Positions 50,837-61,049 of a stretch of 64,000 nt of DNA are shown here, piece by piece (the stretch's first letter is position 1; each line of letters begins with the position of its first letter). This stretch comes from Mucilaginibacter limnophilus (GTDB lineage: Bacteria; Bacteroidota; Bacteroidia; Sphingobacteriales; Sphingobacteriaceae), in contig NZ_SACK01000001.1 in the NCBI RefSeq assembly GCF_004005815.1, positions 434,001 to 498,000 of the forward strand. The letters run 5' to 3'. The notes beneath the pieces were generated by a model. It was not told the origin of the DNA, ran no database searches, and saw only the letters and a program-made list of their open reading frames with translations. The position numbers were made by a program, and so were the translations under genes.

Positions 50837-51409
50837 ATGTATAATCTTAAAATTATAACTTCTACCGTACGCCCCGGACGTAAAGGGCCAATTATTGCAT
50901 CGTGGATAAAAGAGCTGGCGGAGCAGACCGGAAACTTCAAAGCTGAAGTACTTGACCTTGGCGAGATCAACCTGCCTTTGATGAATGAGGCGGTTCACCC
51001 CATACTGCAGCAATATGAACACGAGCATACCAAAAAATGGAGCGCTACCATAAACGAGGCCGATGCCTTTATATTTGTTACTGCCGAATATGACTACAGT
51101 TATCCTGCACCTTTAAAAAACGCTTTGGAATACCTGGTGCACGAATGGGCATATAAACCGGCAGGCATTGTAAGTTATTCGCTTGGGCCTTTTGCAGGTG
51201 TACGCGCGCTTGCAAACCTGAAAGCCGACCTGCTTTCACTTAAGGTAGTAAGCCTTGCCGAATCAGTTAGCATACCATCACTTAACCAGTTTATTGGCGA
51301 AGATGCTTCGTTTACACCAAACGAGATATTGCATAAGGCTGCCGACGGAATGCTTATCCAGCTTAACCGTTGGACAAAAGGGTTGGCTTCGATAAAAGCC
51401 GATGTGTAA
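50837..51409 (+). CDS. NADPH-dependent FMN reductase-type flavoprotein
   Basis: 190 residues with the flavodoxin-like FMN_red fold: the phosphate-binding start IITSTVRPGRKGP, then AEVLDLGEINLPLMNEA, and the FMN loop FVTAEYDYSYPAPLKNALEYL, with GPFAGVRAL near the C-terminus. Members reduce quinones, azo dyes or flavins with NAD(P)H. Paired head-to-head with HxlR, it probably answers to electrophiles or quinone-like compounds; that is inferred from the family. The MFS exporter follows 47 nt downstream and may extend the response. Confidence 0.93.
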   Translation: MYNLKIITSTVRPGRKGPIIASWIKELAEQTGNFKAEVLDLGEINLPLMNEAVHPILQQYEHEHTKKWSATINEADAFIFVTAEYDYSYPAPLKNALEYLVHEWAYKPAGIVSYSLGPFAGVRALANLKADLLSLKVVSLAESVSIPSLNQFIGEDASFTPNEILHKAADGMLIQLNRWTKGLASIKADV

Positions 51410-51445
51410 AACAGGATTAAAGTTCATTCCCGGCGGTAAAAAAGC

Positions 51446-51453
51446 TATCTTTG
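51446..51453 (+). promoter_or_regulatory. Possible -7 box (TATCTTTG) before the MFS gene
   Basis: Exact TAnnTTTG ending 3 nt before ATG 51457. It would give a leaderless message; chance is possible because no -33 element is seen. Confidence 0.4.
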
Positions 51454-51456
51454 CCA

Positions 51457-52680
51457 ATGGGAATGAACCATACTGCATCTAACCCGGGTTTGTCAAACCA
51501 ACCCTCGCATCCTATTTACAACATACATTTCGGTTTACTGTGTTTAAGTTCACTGCTGTTTTCGGCAAGCTTTAATATGCTTATCCCCGAAATGCCGGCC
51601 TACCTTAGTAAGATGGGGGGCGCTGAATATAAAGGGCTTGTTATAGCCTTTTTTACTTTAACAGCAGGTATATCCCGTCCTTTCAGCGGTAAGCTTACCG
51701 ATACGCTTGGCCGGGTGCCGGTTATGGCAGTTGGCTCGATAGTGTGCTTTATTTGTGGATTTTTGTATCCTCTGCTTGGCAATGTGCTTGGTTTCCTTCT
51801 TTTAAGACTGGTGCACGGCTTTTCAACCGGGTTTAAGCCTACGGCTACCGCAGCCTATGTTGCTGACATTGTACCACAAGAGCGCTGGGGCGAGGCTTTA
51901 GGCATACACGGTATTAGTTACAGTACAGGTATGGCTATTGGTCCCGCTATTGGCAGTGCAATCGGTCAATATTATTCTATTGAAATTTTGTTCTACAGTT
52001 CATCGGCACTGGCGCTGTTATCCATACTTATCCTGATGAACATGAAGGAAACAGTGAAGAACAGGCACCGGTTTAGCTTTTCCTTACTTAAAATATCAAA
52101 AAACGACATTATAGATGTGCGGGTACTTCCTGCCGGAATCATCACGTTGCTGGCTTATCTGCCTTATGGTGTCATCCTTACTTTAGTACCTGATTGGGCC
52201 CACCATCTTGGCATTGCTAATAAGGGGCTTTTCTTTATGGTGTTCACTATCGCGTCGCTGGTAATAAGGTTTGTGGCGGGTAAGGTTTCCGACAGGTTTG
52301 GCCGTGTAAGTGTTATAAAAGTAGGGGTGATCATATTGGTAATTTCTTTATTAGTTATGGCTTACGCCGATACTGCTTACGGCTTGCTGATAGGTTCGGT
52401 TTTATATGGTATTGGTTCGGGGGTATTTTCTCCTGCAGTGAACGCCTGGACGGTTGATCTGAGTAACCCTGAGCAGCGCGGCAAAGCAATGGCTACCATG
52501 TATATCTCGCTTGAAGCCGGCATCGGGCTTGGCGCGTTTTTTTCGGGATTGTTTTTTCATGATATTCTCAGCAGGGTGCAACCCATGTTCTATGCATCGG
52601 CAGCAGTGCTGGTTCTTTCATTCTTTTACATGCAGGTTTGGAAGAAGACACCTTATTCGCGTGCTTATCATCAACACTAA
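51457..52680 (+). CDS. MFS transporter
   Basis: About 407 residues from ATG 51457 (ATG 51463 is also possible; an upstream TTG at 51451 is inside a -7 box). Twelve hydrophobic segments; motif A-like SGKLTDTLGRVPVM between TM2 and TM3 and its repeat AGKVSDRFGRVSVIKVG in the second half; RLVHGFSTGFKPTATAAYVAD (TM4) resembles drug:H+ antiporters. Substrate unknown. Located behind the HxlR-controlled reductase, it may export toxic compounds. Confidence 0.93.
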   Translation: MGMNHTASNPGLSNQPSHPIYNIHFGLLCLSSLLFSASFNMLIPEMPAYLSKMGGAEYKGLVIAFFTLTAGISRPFSGKLTDTLGRVPVMAVGSIVCFICGFLYPLLGNVLGFLLLRLVHGFSTGFKPTATAAYVADIVPQERWGEALGIHGISYSTGMAIGPAIGSAIGQYYSIEILFYSSSALALLSILILMNMKETVKNRHRFSFSLLKISKNDIIDVRVLPAGIITLLAYLPYGVILTLVPDWAHHLGIANKGLFFMVFTIASLVIRFVAGKVSDRFGRVSVIKVGVIILVISLLVMAYADTAYGLLIGSVLYGIGSGVFSPAVNAWTVDLSNPEQRGKAMATMYISLEAGIGLGAFFSGLFFHDILSRVQPMFYASAAVLVLSFFYMQVWKKTPYSRAYHQH

Positions 52681-52740
52681 CAAAATCCGTTTTTGCAAAA
52701 CATTTATTACCCGCAACGCCTTATTTAGGCAAAAAGGCAT

Positions 52741-53517
52741 ATGGATATTTTAAAAGGAAAAGTGGCTTTTGTTACAGGTGCCGATTCGGGCATAGGCCGC
52801 GAAATAGCAATAGCTTTTGCAAAAGAAGGCGCTGATGTTGGTATATGCTACCATTCGGACGAAGAAGGCGCAAATGAAGTGAAATCAATAGCCGACTCAT
52901 TAGGCGTACAGGCAAAAGTTTACAAAATTGATGTTAGCGATGAAAATCAGGTAGAAGAGACATTGGATCAGGTTTTTTCTGATTTTAGAGGTTTAGACAT
53001 TCTGGTGAATAACGCGGCCGTAAATGGTTCAAACGTCCCCGTTGCTGAAATGGATACCGAAACATTCGATACGTGTATCAAAACCAATTTGTACGGGCCG
53101 TTTTATGCATGCCGAAAGTTTTTGCGGTATTTGGATAAAGAAGGCAAAAAGGGTAAGATCATCAACATATCATCTATACACGAAGAAATAGCCACACCGG
53201 GTAATGCCGATTATAACGCTTCAAAGGGCGCTTTGCGGAATTTTACACGCTCACTTGCGCTCGAGGTGGCAGAAAAAGGTATAAACGTTAATAACATTGC
53301 ACCCGGTATGATACTTACACCAATGAACCAAAAAGCCATTGATGATAAAGAAAAGCTGAAGGAAGCTACTTCACATATTCCGGCCCGCCGTGCAGGCCAG
53401 CCTGAAGAGGTAGCACAGGTTGCCTTATTTCTTGCATCGCCCGCGGCAGATTATGTAACCGGTTCAACTTATGCTATTGACGGCGGACTGATGATCAACC
53501 TGGGGCAGGGAGCGTAG
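52741..53517 (+). CDS. Short-chain dehydrogenase/reductase, glucose 1-dehydrogenase-like
   Basis: 258 residues, classical SDR. Cofactor motif TGADSGIGRE (13-22), NNAA (91-94), and catalytic Ser, Tyr and Lys in NISSIHEEIATPGNADYNASKGAL; PG motif APGMILTP; end DGGLMINLGQGA. The length and the NISSIHE and DGG segments match glucose 1-dehydrogenase-type SDRs, but substrate is not proven by sequence. NADP preference is plausible (Ser/Asp pattern CYHSDEEG after beta-2). Stands 60 nt behind the MFS gene; the spacer has a GCCTTATTTAGGC inverted repeat. Confidence 0.93.
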   Translation: MDILKGKVAFVTGADSGIGREIAIAFAKEGADVGICYHSDEEGANEVKSIADSLGVQAKVYKIDVSDENQVEETLDQVFSDFRGLDILVNNAAVNGSNVPVAEMDTETFDTCIKTNLYGPFYACRKFLRYLDKEGKKGKIINISSIHEEIATPGNADYNASKGALRNFTRSLALEVAEKGINVNNIAPGMILTPMNQKAIDDKEKLKEATSHIPARRAGQPEEVAQVALFLASPAADYVTGSTYAIDGGLMINLGQGA

Positions 53518-53613
53518 TTCAGTTTGCAGTTGTTAATTGACAGTTGGTGATTGTTTTCGGGCAGTTTGAAGGATTTGGAGTATTTGTTTCGTTGTACTTT
53601 GATATATTTAAGC

Positions 53614-54123
53614 ATGCTTATACTACAAACCGAAAGGCTTTTATTGCGTGAATTCGATCTGAACGACGCGCCTTTTATATTAGAACTGCTTAACACTGAT
53701 GAATGGGTTACTAACATTGGCGACTTTAACGTAAAAACGATTGATGACGCCAAAGGCTATCTGTTAAGCAGGCCAATGGAAGGCTATAAAAAAAACGGCT
53801 ATGGTATGTGGGCTGTTGTAATAAAGGAAACCGGGCAACTTATCGGGATGTGTGGGTTAATAAAGCGTGATACCCTTGATAGACCCGATATAGGCTATGC
53901 GTTGCTACCCCAGTTTACCGGTAAAGGTTATGCTTTTGAAATGGCTGAAGCCACGCTGAAATATGGTATGGAAAAATTGTATATGCAACGTATAGCTGCT
54001 ATATCCATTGAAACAAATAAGCCTTCAATAAACCTGCTTAAAAAACTTGGATTTAGTTATGAAAAACAAATCCGACTATCAGAAGATGCTGACGAACTAC
54101 AGCTTTACAGTATAATAAAATAA
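53614..54123 (+). CDS. GNAT family N-acetyltransferase (RimJ/RimL-like)
   Basis: 169 residues from ATG 53614; upstream in-frame codons cover low-complexity spacer sequence. Starts MLILQTERLLLREF, the usual opening of this subgroup, and continues with GMWAVVIKETGQLIGMCGLI, YALLPQFTGKGYAFEMAEA (acetyl-CoA binding loop QFTGKGYA) and NKPSINLLKKLGF. Acts on an unknown amine; RimJ-like proteins modify ribosomal protein N-termini, but many relatives do not. Followed by a bidirectional terminator. The spacer 53518-53613 has CAGTTTGCAGTTG words like the one at 20380. Confidence 0.9.
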   Translation: MLILQTERLLLREFDLNDAPFILELLNTDEWVTNIGDFNVKTIDDAKGYLLSRPMEGYKKNGYGMWAVVIKETGQLIGMCGLIKRDTLDRPDIGYALLPQFTGKGYAFEMAEATLKYGMEKLYMQRIAAISIETNKPSINLLKKLGFSYEKQIRLSEDADELQLYSIIK

Positions 54124-54124
54124 C

Positions 54125-54149
54125 AAAGGCGGCTCGAAAAGCCGCCTTT
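54125..54149. terminator. Bidirectional terminator
   Basis: Perfect 10-bp stem AAAGGCGGCT / AGCCGCCTTT, loop CGAAA, immediately after the GNAT stop and before the convergent ABC-F gene end. Confidence 0.88.
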
Positions 54150-54178
54150 ATATTATGATCTAATCTGCTGCTCACTAA

Positions 54179-55840
<1,662 letters not shown>

Positions 55841-56012
55841 TTAATAGCTCCAACATAAAAACCAATAGTTTTAAAACGACGTAATAATGTGTTACATAGC
55901 GCAATTTGTATTTGTTAACATGATATTAATTTTTACTTTTATAAGCTGCGGTAGCACGAATACTGGTACATATTTTGCCGCTTACCCGATTGTAAACAAG
56001 AAAGCTTTTTAA

Positions 56013-57863
56013 ATGCCGATGGGCGACGATATTTACCGCGTTATTTTAGATCATGGCATGGCCGGCGTGTGGGATTGGAATATGAGCACCGGCGAAATGT
56101 ATATGAGTCCGCAATTAAAATCAGCCTTTGGTTATGCGGATGACGAATTGGAAAACCGTGTAGAGGCACTAACGGAGTTAATGTTTCCGGAAGATCTCGT
56201 GATGGTGATGGCCGAAATTGAAAAACATCTGCAAAATGGCGCTAAAGAGCCTTACCGCGCTCAGCCTCGCTTTAAGCATAAAGATGGATCAATAGTATAT
56301 ATCAACTGCACAGGGATGGTTACGCATTGGGATATTGATGGAAAACCACTGCGTATGGTTGGCTGCCATATCGATATCACCAAACAAAAACAAAGCGAAC
56401 TCAAGCTTAAAAAAACCAAAGAATTACTTAATAAGACTAATCTTAGTGTTCGCTTGGGAGGTTGGGAGTATGATGTAGTTAATAATAAAGTAGCCTGGAC
56501 CAGGGTGACAAAACAAATCATCGGCGTGCCGCTTGATTACGAGCCTGACCCCAATACAAGGCTGAATTTCTATAAAGAAGGTGAACACCGTGAGCGCATA
56601 CACCAGGCAACTGCCCATGCAATAGCTACAGGTGAGGGCTTCGATATGGAAGTAATACTCGTAACGGCAAACGGGCAGGAACTTTGGACGCGTGCCATTG
56701 GTAACGCCGAATTTGAAGATGGTAAATGTGTAAAGCTGTTTGGTACCCTGCAGGATATAAACGAGCAGAAGCAAATTAAACAGGAGCTGCAAAATAGCGA
56801 AGACCGGTTTAAAAGCGCGTTTGAAAATTCCACAATAGGTATGGCCATAGTATCGCCTGAAGGGCAATGGCTTAAAGTGAACAGGCAATTGGTTGAATGC
56901 CTCGGCTATACGCAGGATGAACTCAACCAAAAAACTTTTCAGGAAATAACGCATCCCGATGATTTAGATGCAGACCTTGAACTGCTTGATAAGCTGCTTT
57001 CCGGTGAGGTAAATAATTACCAGATGGAAAAACGCTATTTTCATAAGAACGGCCAGATTATATGGGCGCTTTTGAGTGTTTCGCTGGTACGCAACGGTGA
57101 GGGGCAGCCAATGTATTTTGTTTCACACGTACAGGATATAACCGACAAGAGAAATAAAGAGGAGCAGATAAAAGAAACGCTTAAGGTTGTTGGTCAGCAA
57201 AACGAAAGGCTACTGAATTTCGCTTACATTGTATCACATAACCTTCGTACACACGCGGGCAATTTCCAATCGCTTATTGATTTGGTGAATGATCCGCATA
57301 CCGATCCAAACGAACGTGAGCATTATTTACAGTTAATGCAAAACGTATCTGAACAGCTTAACGAGACCATTGTAAATTTAAATGACGTGGTTTCTATCCA
57401 AACTAAAACAAACCTTCAAAAGGTACCTGTTAACCTGAATGAGTATGTCAATAAAACGGTTAAAGTCTTGTCCCGTGAAATTGCCGAGCATAATGTAATC
57501 GTAAATAATCATATACCCGGCGATGCGGAAGTAGAATATCATCCGGCCTACCTGGAAAGTATCCTGCTTAATTTCTTTACCAATAGTATCAGGTACCGCA
57601 GCCATACAAGGCGCCCTGAGATCACCCTGAAATATGCAGTTATAGATGGAGCCGGCATACTAAGCGTAGCCGACAACGGAAAAGGCATTGATATGCAAAA
57701 ACATGGTAAAAACCTGTTTGGCATGTACAAAACATTTCATGGCAACAGCGATGCGCGCGGTGTAGGATTATTCATTACAAAAAATCAGATAGAAGCTATG
57801 GGCGGCCGGATAGAAGTGCATAGCGAGGTTGACAAAGGCACAACTTTTAACGTATATATTTAA
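56013..57863 (+). CDS. Cytoplasmic multi-PAS histidine kinase
   Basis: 616 residues, no TM segment. Three PAS/PAC units: ~8-125 (GVWDWNMSTGEMYMSPQLKSAFGY, HIDITKQKQ), ~142-253 (LGGWEYDVVNNKVAWT, TLQDINEQKQ) and ~263-380 (DRFKSAFENSTIGMAIVSPEG, HVQDITDKR). The H box is FAYIVSHNLRTHAGN with H409; the acidic residue and proline usual after His are replaced (HNLRTH rather than HELRxP). The HATPase has N box FFTNSIRY, G1 DNGKGID and a terse G2 GVGLFI. Orphan: no regulator is adjacent. A light or redox cue through PAS is possible, but no chromophore Cys is apparent. Confidence 0.92.
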   Translation: MPMGDDIYRVILDHGMAGVWDWNMSTGEMYMSPQLKSAFGYADDELENRVEALTELMFPEDLVMVMAEIEKHLQNGAKEPYRAQPRFKHKDGSIVYINCTGMVTHWDIDGKPLRMVGCHIDITKQKQSELKLKKTKELLNKTNLSVRLGGWEYDVVNNKVAWTRVTKQIIGVPLDYEPDPNTRLNFYKEGEHRERIHQATAHAIATGEGFDMEVILVTANGQELWTRAIGNAEFEDGKCVKLFGTLQDINEQKQIKQELQNSEDRFKSAFENSTIGMAIVSPEGQWLKVNRQLVECLGYTQDELNQKTFQEITHPDDLDADLELLDKLLSGEVNNYQMEKRYFHKNGQIIWALLSVSLVRNGEGQPMYFVSHVQDITDKRNKEEQIKETLKVVGQQNERLLNFAYIVSHNLRTHAGNFQSLIDLVNDPHTDPNEREHYLQLMQNVSEQLNETIVNLNDVVSIQTKTNLQKVPVNLNEYVNKTVKVLSREIAEHNVIVNNHIPGDAEVEYHPAYLESILLNFFTNSIRYRSHTRRPEITLKYAVIDGAGILSVADNGKGIDMQKHGKNLFGMYKTFHGNSDARGVGLFITKNQIEAMGGRIEVHSEVDKGTTFNVYI

Positions 57864-57941
57864 TGCCCCAATGTGGAATTTTTAAGCATTTGTTCCACGC
57901 ATTTCCCCAAATAAATTCTTACAGAAAAACAACTATCAGTT

Positions 57942-57971
57942 GTGATATATCACTTTTGGCACGATTTTGCA
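57942..57971 (+). promoter_or_regulatory. Palindrome plus sigma-54-like box upstream of a microprotein ORF
   Basis: GTGATATATCAC (57942-57953) is a perfect 12-nt palindrome. Next to it TGGCACG (57957-57963) and TTGCA (57967-57971) reproduce both sigma-54 elements, but the GG-GC distance is 9 nt instead of 10. It could be a weak or dead promoter. The remaining intergenic sequence to 58110 is AT-rich and without other clear signals. Confidence 0.35.
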
Positions 57972-58110
57972 TGATATTTAATCAAATATGCATTAGAAAA
58001 GCATAAAACACATTAGCAAAACAAAAATAAAACCTATAAAAGCTTTTGGAATAAACTTTGACTTAATTAAACAGGAGTAGTTTTTTAATCAATTATAATA
58101 ACCCCCGATT

Positions 58111-58191
58111 ATGATAGCTTTAATAATAGGTTTGGTAGTTATCAACGTGTTGTTGGTACTGTCGCGTAAATCATTTAACAGAACTTTCTAA
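58111..58191 (+). CDS. Possible 26-residue membrane microprotein
   Basis: ATG 58111 to TAA 58191. The product begins MIALIIGLVVINVLLVLS and ends RKSFNRTF: one TM helix with a basic tail, so N-out/C-in by the positive-inside rule. It fills an otherwise empty spacer, lies behind a sigma-54-like box and in front of a small hairpin that overlaps its stop. No convincing ribosome-binding site is near. Could be chance in AT-rich sequence; conservation would decide. Confidence 0.35.
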   Translation: MIALIIGLVVINVLLVLSRKSFNRTF

Positions 58192-58205
58192 GACAGGCTT
58201 GTCTT
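58190..58205. terminator. Small perfect hairpin between convergent ORFs
   Basis: AAGACA-GGCT-TGTCTT, overlapping the stop codons on both strands. There is no T-run, so terminator activity is doubtful. Confidence 0.3.
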
Positions 58206-58599
58206 ACCTGAATAATTCGGCAAGGGCTTGCGTTTGGTGATCTGCCAGTTTTTGCAGAGGGCCCGACGCAAGCATTTTCATCATCATGTTCAACTCGGCT
58301 GCTATAGTGAATTGTACGCTTGTATAATCGCTTTCCTGTGCCAGTTGCCATTTAAGCATCACTTTAAAAGGCGGTTGCTCGGTAGGTACAATTGTGATCT
58401 CAGTATTTTCTACACGGTTTTGTACACCCAGGCGCAGCTTTGCCATATTTTGTATACTAAAGCTTGCTTCGTCGGCTGTTGAGCGCCAGTCTTGCACCTG
58501 GGGCGGCATTAACTGCTGATGATTATTCAGGTCGCTTAAAAACTGATAAATTCCGCTAACCGGTTTATTGATATGTACAATACTTTCAAAAACTGTCAT
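58204..58599 (-). CDS. SRPBCC (START-like) family protein
   Basis: 131 residues of the polyketide-cyclase/START-like fold: opening MTVFESIVHINKPVSGIYQFLSDLNNH, central strands TEITIVPTEQPPFKVMLKWQL, and the long C-terminal helix MKMLASGPLQKLADHQTQALAELF. Hydrophobic ligand binding is the general property of the fold; the ligand is unknown. It starts 15 nt after the pyrE stop on the same strand and is probably co-transcribed with it. Confidence 0.88.
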   Translation of the reverse strand: MTVFESIVHINKPVSGIYQFLSDLNNHQQLMPPQVQDWRSTADEASFSIQNMAKLRLGVQNRVENTEITIVPTEQPPFKVMLKWQLAQESDYTSVQFTIAAELNMMMKMLASGPLQKLADHQTQALAELFR

Positions 58600-58614
58600 G
58601 TGCCAATAACAAAA

Positions 58615-59256
58615 TTATTGTCCCCATGTTTCAGGATTTTGACGCCAATTTTTTAAAATTTCAACATCACCAGGCAAAACATACTGATTATCTTCAGCAT
58701 ATTTAATTAACGCGTTGTAGTTAGAAAGTGTAAAGAATGGACATCTTGCCTGTTTGAAATTTTCGGTTGCTACATCGAAACCGTAGCTAAAGATAGCTGC
58801 AAGTCCGCATACATCAAAGCCGGCTTCGCGCAATGCGTCAACAGCCTGCAGGCTGCTTTTTCCGGTTGAAATCAGGTCTTCAATAACCACCACACGTTTA
58901 CCCGGCATTATTTCACCTTCAATAAGGTTGCCGCGGCCGTGCTCTTTGGGTTTGGCGCGAACATATATAAATGGAAGCCCAAGTTCCTGGGCAACAAGCG
59001 CCCCTTGCGGAATACCCGCGGTAGCTACACCTGCAATACAGCCAACTGCGCCAAATTCTTCCTGAATGGCGGCAGATAGCTTTTGCCTGATATATGTGCG
59101 TATGGCCGGATGGGCCAGTGTTACACGGTTATCACAATAAATAGGAGATTTCCAACCCGAAGCCCATGTAAAAGGATTGTTAGGTTGTAATTTAATTGCT
59201 TTAATTTGCAACAGGAATTCGGCTACCTGCTGTTCCGTTTCACTACTGTTAAACAT
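58615..59256 (-). CDS. pyrE: Orotate phosphoribosyltransferase
   Basis: Forms orotidine 5'-phosphate from orotate and PRPP in pyrimidine synthesis. 213 residues, normal length. PRPP loop RVVVIEDLISTGKSSLQA (the EDLISTGKS acidic/Thr-Gly pattern), flexible catalytic loop YVRAKPKEHGRGNLIEG, and substrate region FTWASGWKSPIYCDNR. The -7 box at 59261 is only 4 nt upstream of the ATG, so the mRNA should be leaderless. The ATG (59256-59254) shares the CATG tetranucleotide with the start codon of the divergent NUDIX gene. Confidence 0.97.
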   Translation of the reverse strand: MFNSSETEQQVAEFLLQIKAIKLQPNNPFTWASGWKSPIYCDNRVTLAHPAIRTYIRQKLSAAIQEEFGAVGCIAGVATAGIPQGALVAQELGLPFIYVRAKPKEHGRGNLIEGEIMPGKRVVVIEDLISTGKSSLQAVDALREAGFDVCGLAAIFSYGFDVATENFKQARCPFFTLSNYNALIKYAEDNQYVLPGDVEILKNWRQNPETWGQ

Positions 59257-59893
59257 GGCTCAAAAGTACAGAATTTATATCAACCAAAAGGTTATCCTGG
59301 TAACAGAAAAGGTACCTGATAACGCCGGAAGCTATCAAATGATTGATGGCCAAACGTTTAATTTAAAAACTATTTACCCAAAAATACTTAAATACAACAT
59401 CGGGTTGTTTTATGTGGTGTGTAATGATGCGAAAGCTTTTATGAAGGAAATTGAGGCAAGCATCACAGTTATTGAGGCGGCCGGCGGTTTGGTTAAGAAT
59501 GACGAGGGCGACTATTTATTTATATATCGTAATGATAAATGGGATCTGCCGAAGGGTAAGCTGGAAAAGGATGAAAGCAGAAAAGAAGGCGGAGTGCGCG
59601 AGGTTGAGGAAGAGTGTGGCATAACCGTAAATAAGCTTGGTAAAAAGATATGTAAAACTTACCACGTTTATACCATTAAACGTGAGCCGGTATTGAAGAA
59701 AACGCATTGGTATGCCATGAAACACCGCGGACACGAAAAGCTAAAACCTCAAAAGGAAGAGGGAATAACTGATGTACGCTGGTTTAAGAAGGAAGAGGTG
59801 GGTACCATACTGGAAAATACTTTCCCTTCAATAGTGGATGTACTGGTAAAAAGCAAGCTGATTAAAGATAGGCCAGCGCCTCTTTCGGAATAA
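59255..59893 (+). CDS. NUDIX hydrolase
   Basis: 212 residues from ATG 59255; a longer in-frame start at 59177 lies wholly inside pyrE and adds unrelated residues. An N-terminal ~65 residues without known motif precede the NUDIX fold. The Nudix box is complete: G-x5-E-x7-REVEEECGI (in KGKLEKDESRKEGGVREVEEECGI, in parts). Hydrolyses a nucleoside diphosphate linked to some moiety; ADP-ribose or Ap4A-type substrates are common for related proteins, but not shown here. The 3' end overlaps the convergent coaD gene by 32 nt. Confidence 0.92.
   Translation: MAQKYRIYINQKVILVTEKVPDNAGSYQMIDGQTFNLKTIYPKILKYNIGLFYVVCNDAKAFMKEIEASITVIEAAGGLVKNDEGDYLFIYRNDKWDLPKGKLEKDESRKEGGVREVEEECGITVNKLGKKICKTYHVYTIKREPVLKKTHWYAMKHRGHEKLKPQKEEGITDVRWFKKEEVGTILENTFPSIVDVLVKSKLIKDRPAPLSE
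59261..59268 (-). promoter_or_regulatory. -7 box (TACTTTTG) of pyrE inside the NUDIX coding region
   Basis: Exact TAnnTTTG on the minus strand with a TTTTG 16 nt upstream as -33 element. It lies within codons 3-5 of the divergent NUDIX gene. Confidence 0.6.
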
Positions 59894-60323
59894 ACTGGCT
59901 TACATCTCCGTTGTGACGCAGTATTTCACGCACAATAGTTGAGCTGATAGACGAGTAGCCCGGCTTGCTTACAATGAAAATACTTTCAATTTCAGGCGCC
60001 AGGGCATGGTTCATTTGTGCTATGGCCTTTTCGTATTCAAAGTCTGACACGGTACGTATGCCACGGATCATGAAGTTGGCATCAATACTGCGGCAAAAAT
60101 CAACGGTTAAGCCTTCGTAAGCGATGATGTGAATTTTAGGCTCGGTTTCAAACACAGCCCTAAGCATTTGCTGCCGCTTTTCAATACTTAAATAACTTTG
60201 CTTGCTGCTGTTTACACCAATACCGATATACACTTTATCAAACAATGCTACCGAGCGTTTTACAATATCTACGTGGGCTTTTGTTACAGGATCAAACGAT
60301 CCCGGGAAAAGGGCAATGTTCAT
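59862..60323 (-). CDS. coaD: Phosphopantetheine adenylyltransferase
   Basis: Transfers AMP from ATP to 4'-phosphopantetheine, the penultimate step of coenzyme A synthesis. 153 residues from ATG 60323 (an upstream in-frame ATG at 60359 adds a hydrophobic, non-family stretch). Motifs: ALFPGSFDPVTKAHVDI (nucleotidyltransferase TxGH-like region reading KAHVDI), FMIRGIRTVSDFEYE, and YSSISSTIVREI, all diagnostic. Overlaps the NUDIX gene tail-to-tail. A half-copy intergenic repeat lies just upstream. Confidence 0.97.
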   Translation of the reverse strand: MNIALFPGSFDPVTKAHVDIVKRSVALFDKVYIGIGVNSSKQSYLSIEKRQQMLRAVFETEPKIHIIAYEGLTVDFCRSIDANFMIRGIRTVSDFEYEKAIAQMNHALAPEIESIFIVSKPGYSSISSTIVREILRHNGDVSQFIPKEALAYL

Positions 60324-60360
60324 ATGGATAAAGATGAGGAAAAAATGTAAAAGAAACACC

Positions 60361-60390
60361 TGTCATACTGAACTTGTTTCAGTATCTCTC
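60361..60390. repeat. Short relative of the TGTCATnCTGAA repeat
   Basis: TGTCATACTGAAC followed by a small hairpin ACTGAA-cttgt-TTCAGT (60367-60383). It matches one arm of the repeat at 2808. Confidence 0.5.
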
Positions 60391-60453
60391 CTGCTAAGCA
60401 CCAACTGCCCGCTGTAGTATCAAACCAAACTCTTAATGACCATGGAGGATTTC

Positions 60454-61038
60454 TTATACTAACCCATTTATTTGTGCATACTGCAGCAGCATTATGGTTT
60501 TGCCATCTTTTATCTCGCCAGAGGTAATCATATCTAACGCTTTGGCAAAAGGCAGTTCAAGTACCTCAATATGCTCAGTTTCTTCAGCTAAGCCACCCCC
60601 TTCGCTCACTTTCATGCCTTTATCGTATTCGGCAACAAAAAAGTAAATCAACTCGGTTACAGAGCCCGGAGACATGTACGCTTCGAATACTTTTTTAACC
60701 GATGTAACCTTATAGCCGGTTTCTTCTTCAGTTTCTTTTCTGATACAGTCTTCCGGATTGTCTTTATCAAGTAAACCCGCGCATGTTTCAATTAAATAAC
60801 CATCGGCATTGCCGTTAATGTAGGTTGGAATGCGGAACTGGCGGGTAAGTATTACGGTTTGTGATGTTTTGTTGTAAAGCAGAATGGTTGCGCCGTTACC
60901 GCGGTCGTAAGCCTCACGGGTAAAAGTTTCCCATTTGCCACTTTTGTCTTTATGTTCAAAAGTGAGCTTTTTTAAGGTGTACCAGTTGTTTGAAAGTATC
61001 TCGGTTTTAATATTCCTGATCTGTTCAAGCGGTTCCAT
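60454..61038 (-). CDS. nudK: GDP-mannose pyrophosphatase (NudK-type NUDIX)
   Basis: 194 residues, close in length and sequence to E. coli NudK as I recall it: [42 protein letters not shown], then the Nudix box ETEEETGY, followed by [18 protein letters not shown] and [14 protein letters not shown]. Releases mannose 1-phosphate and GMP from GDP-mannose. Eleven nt behind rsmD and probably in its transcript. Confidence 0.93.
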   Translation of the reverse strand: MEPLEQIRNIKTEILSNNWYTLKKLTFEHKDKSGKWETFTREAYDRGNGATILLYNKTSQTVILTRQFRIPTYINGNADGYLIETCAGLLDKDNPEDCIRKETEEETGYKVTSVKKVFEAYMSPGSVTELIYFFVAEYDKGMKVSEGGGLAEETEHIEVLELPFAKALDMITSGEIKDGKTIMLLQYAQINGLV

Positions 61039-61049
61039 ATGTGTTTGTG

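Noticed and set aside
52710..52735. Regulatory element before the SDR gene (GCCTTATTTAGGC)
   Set aside because: A short inverted repeat without adjoining promoter elements; could be chance.
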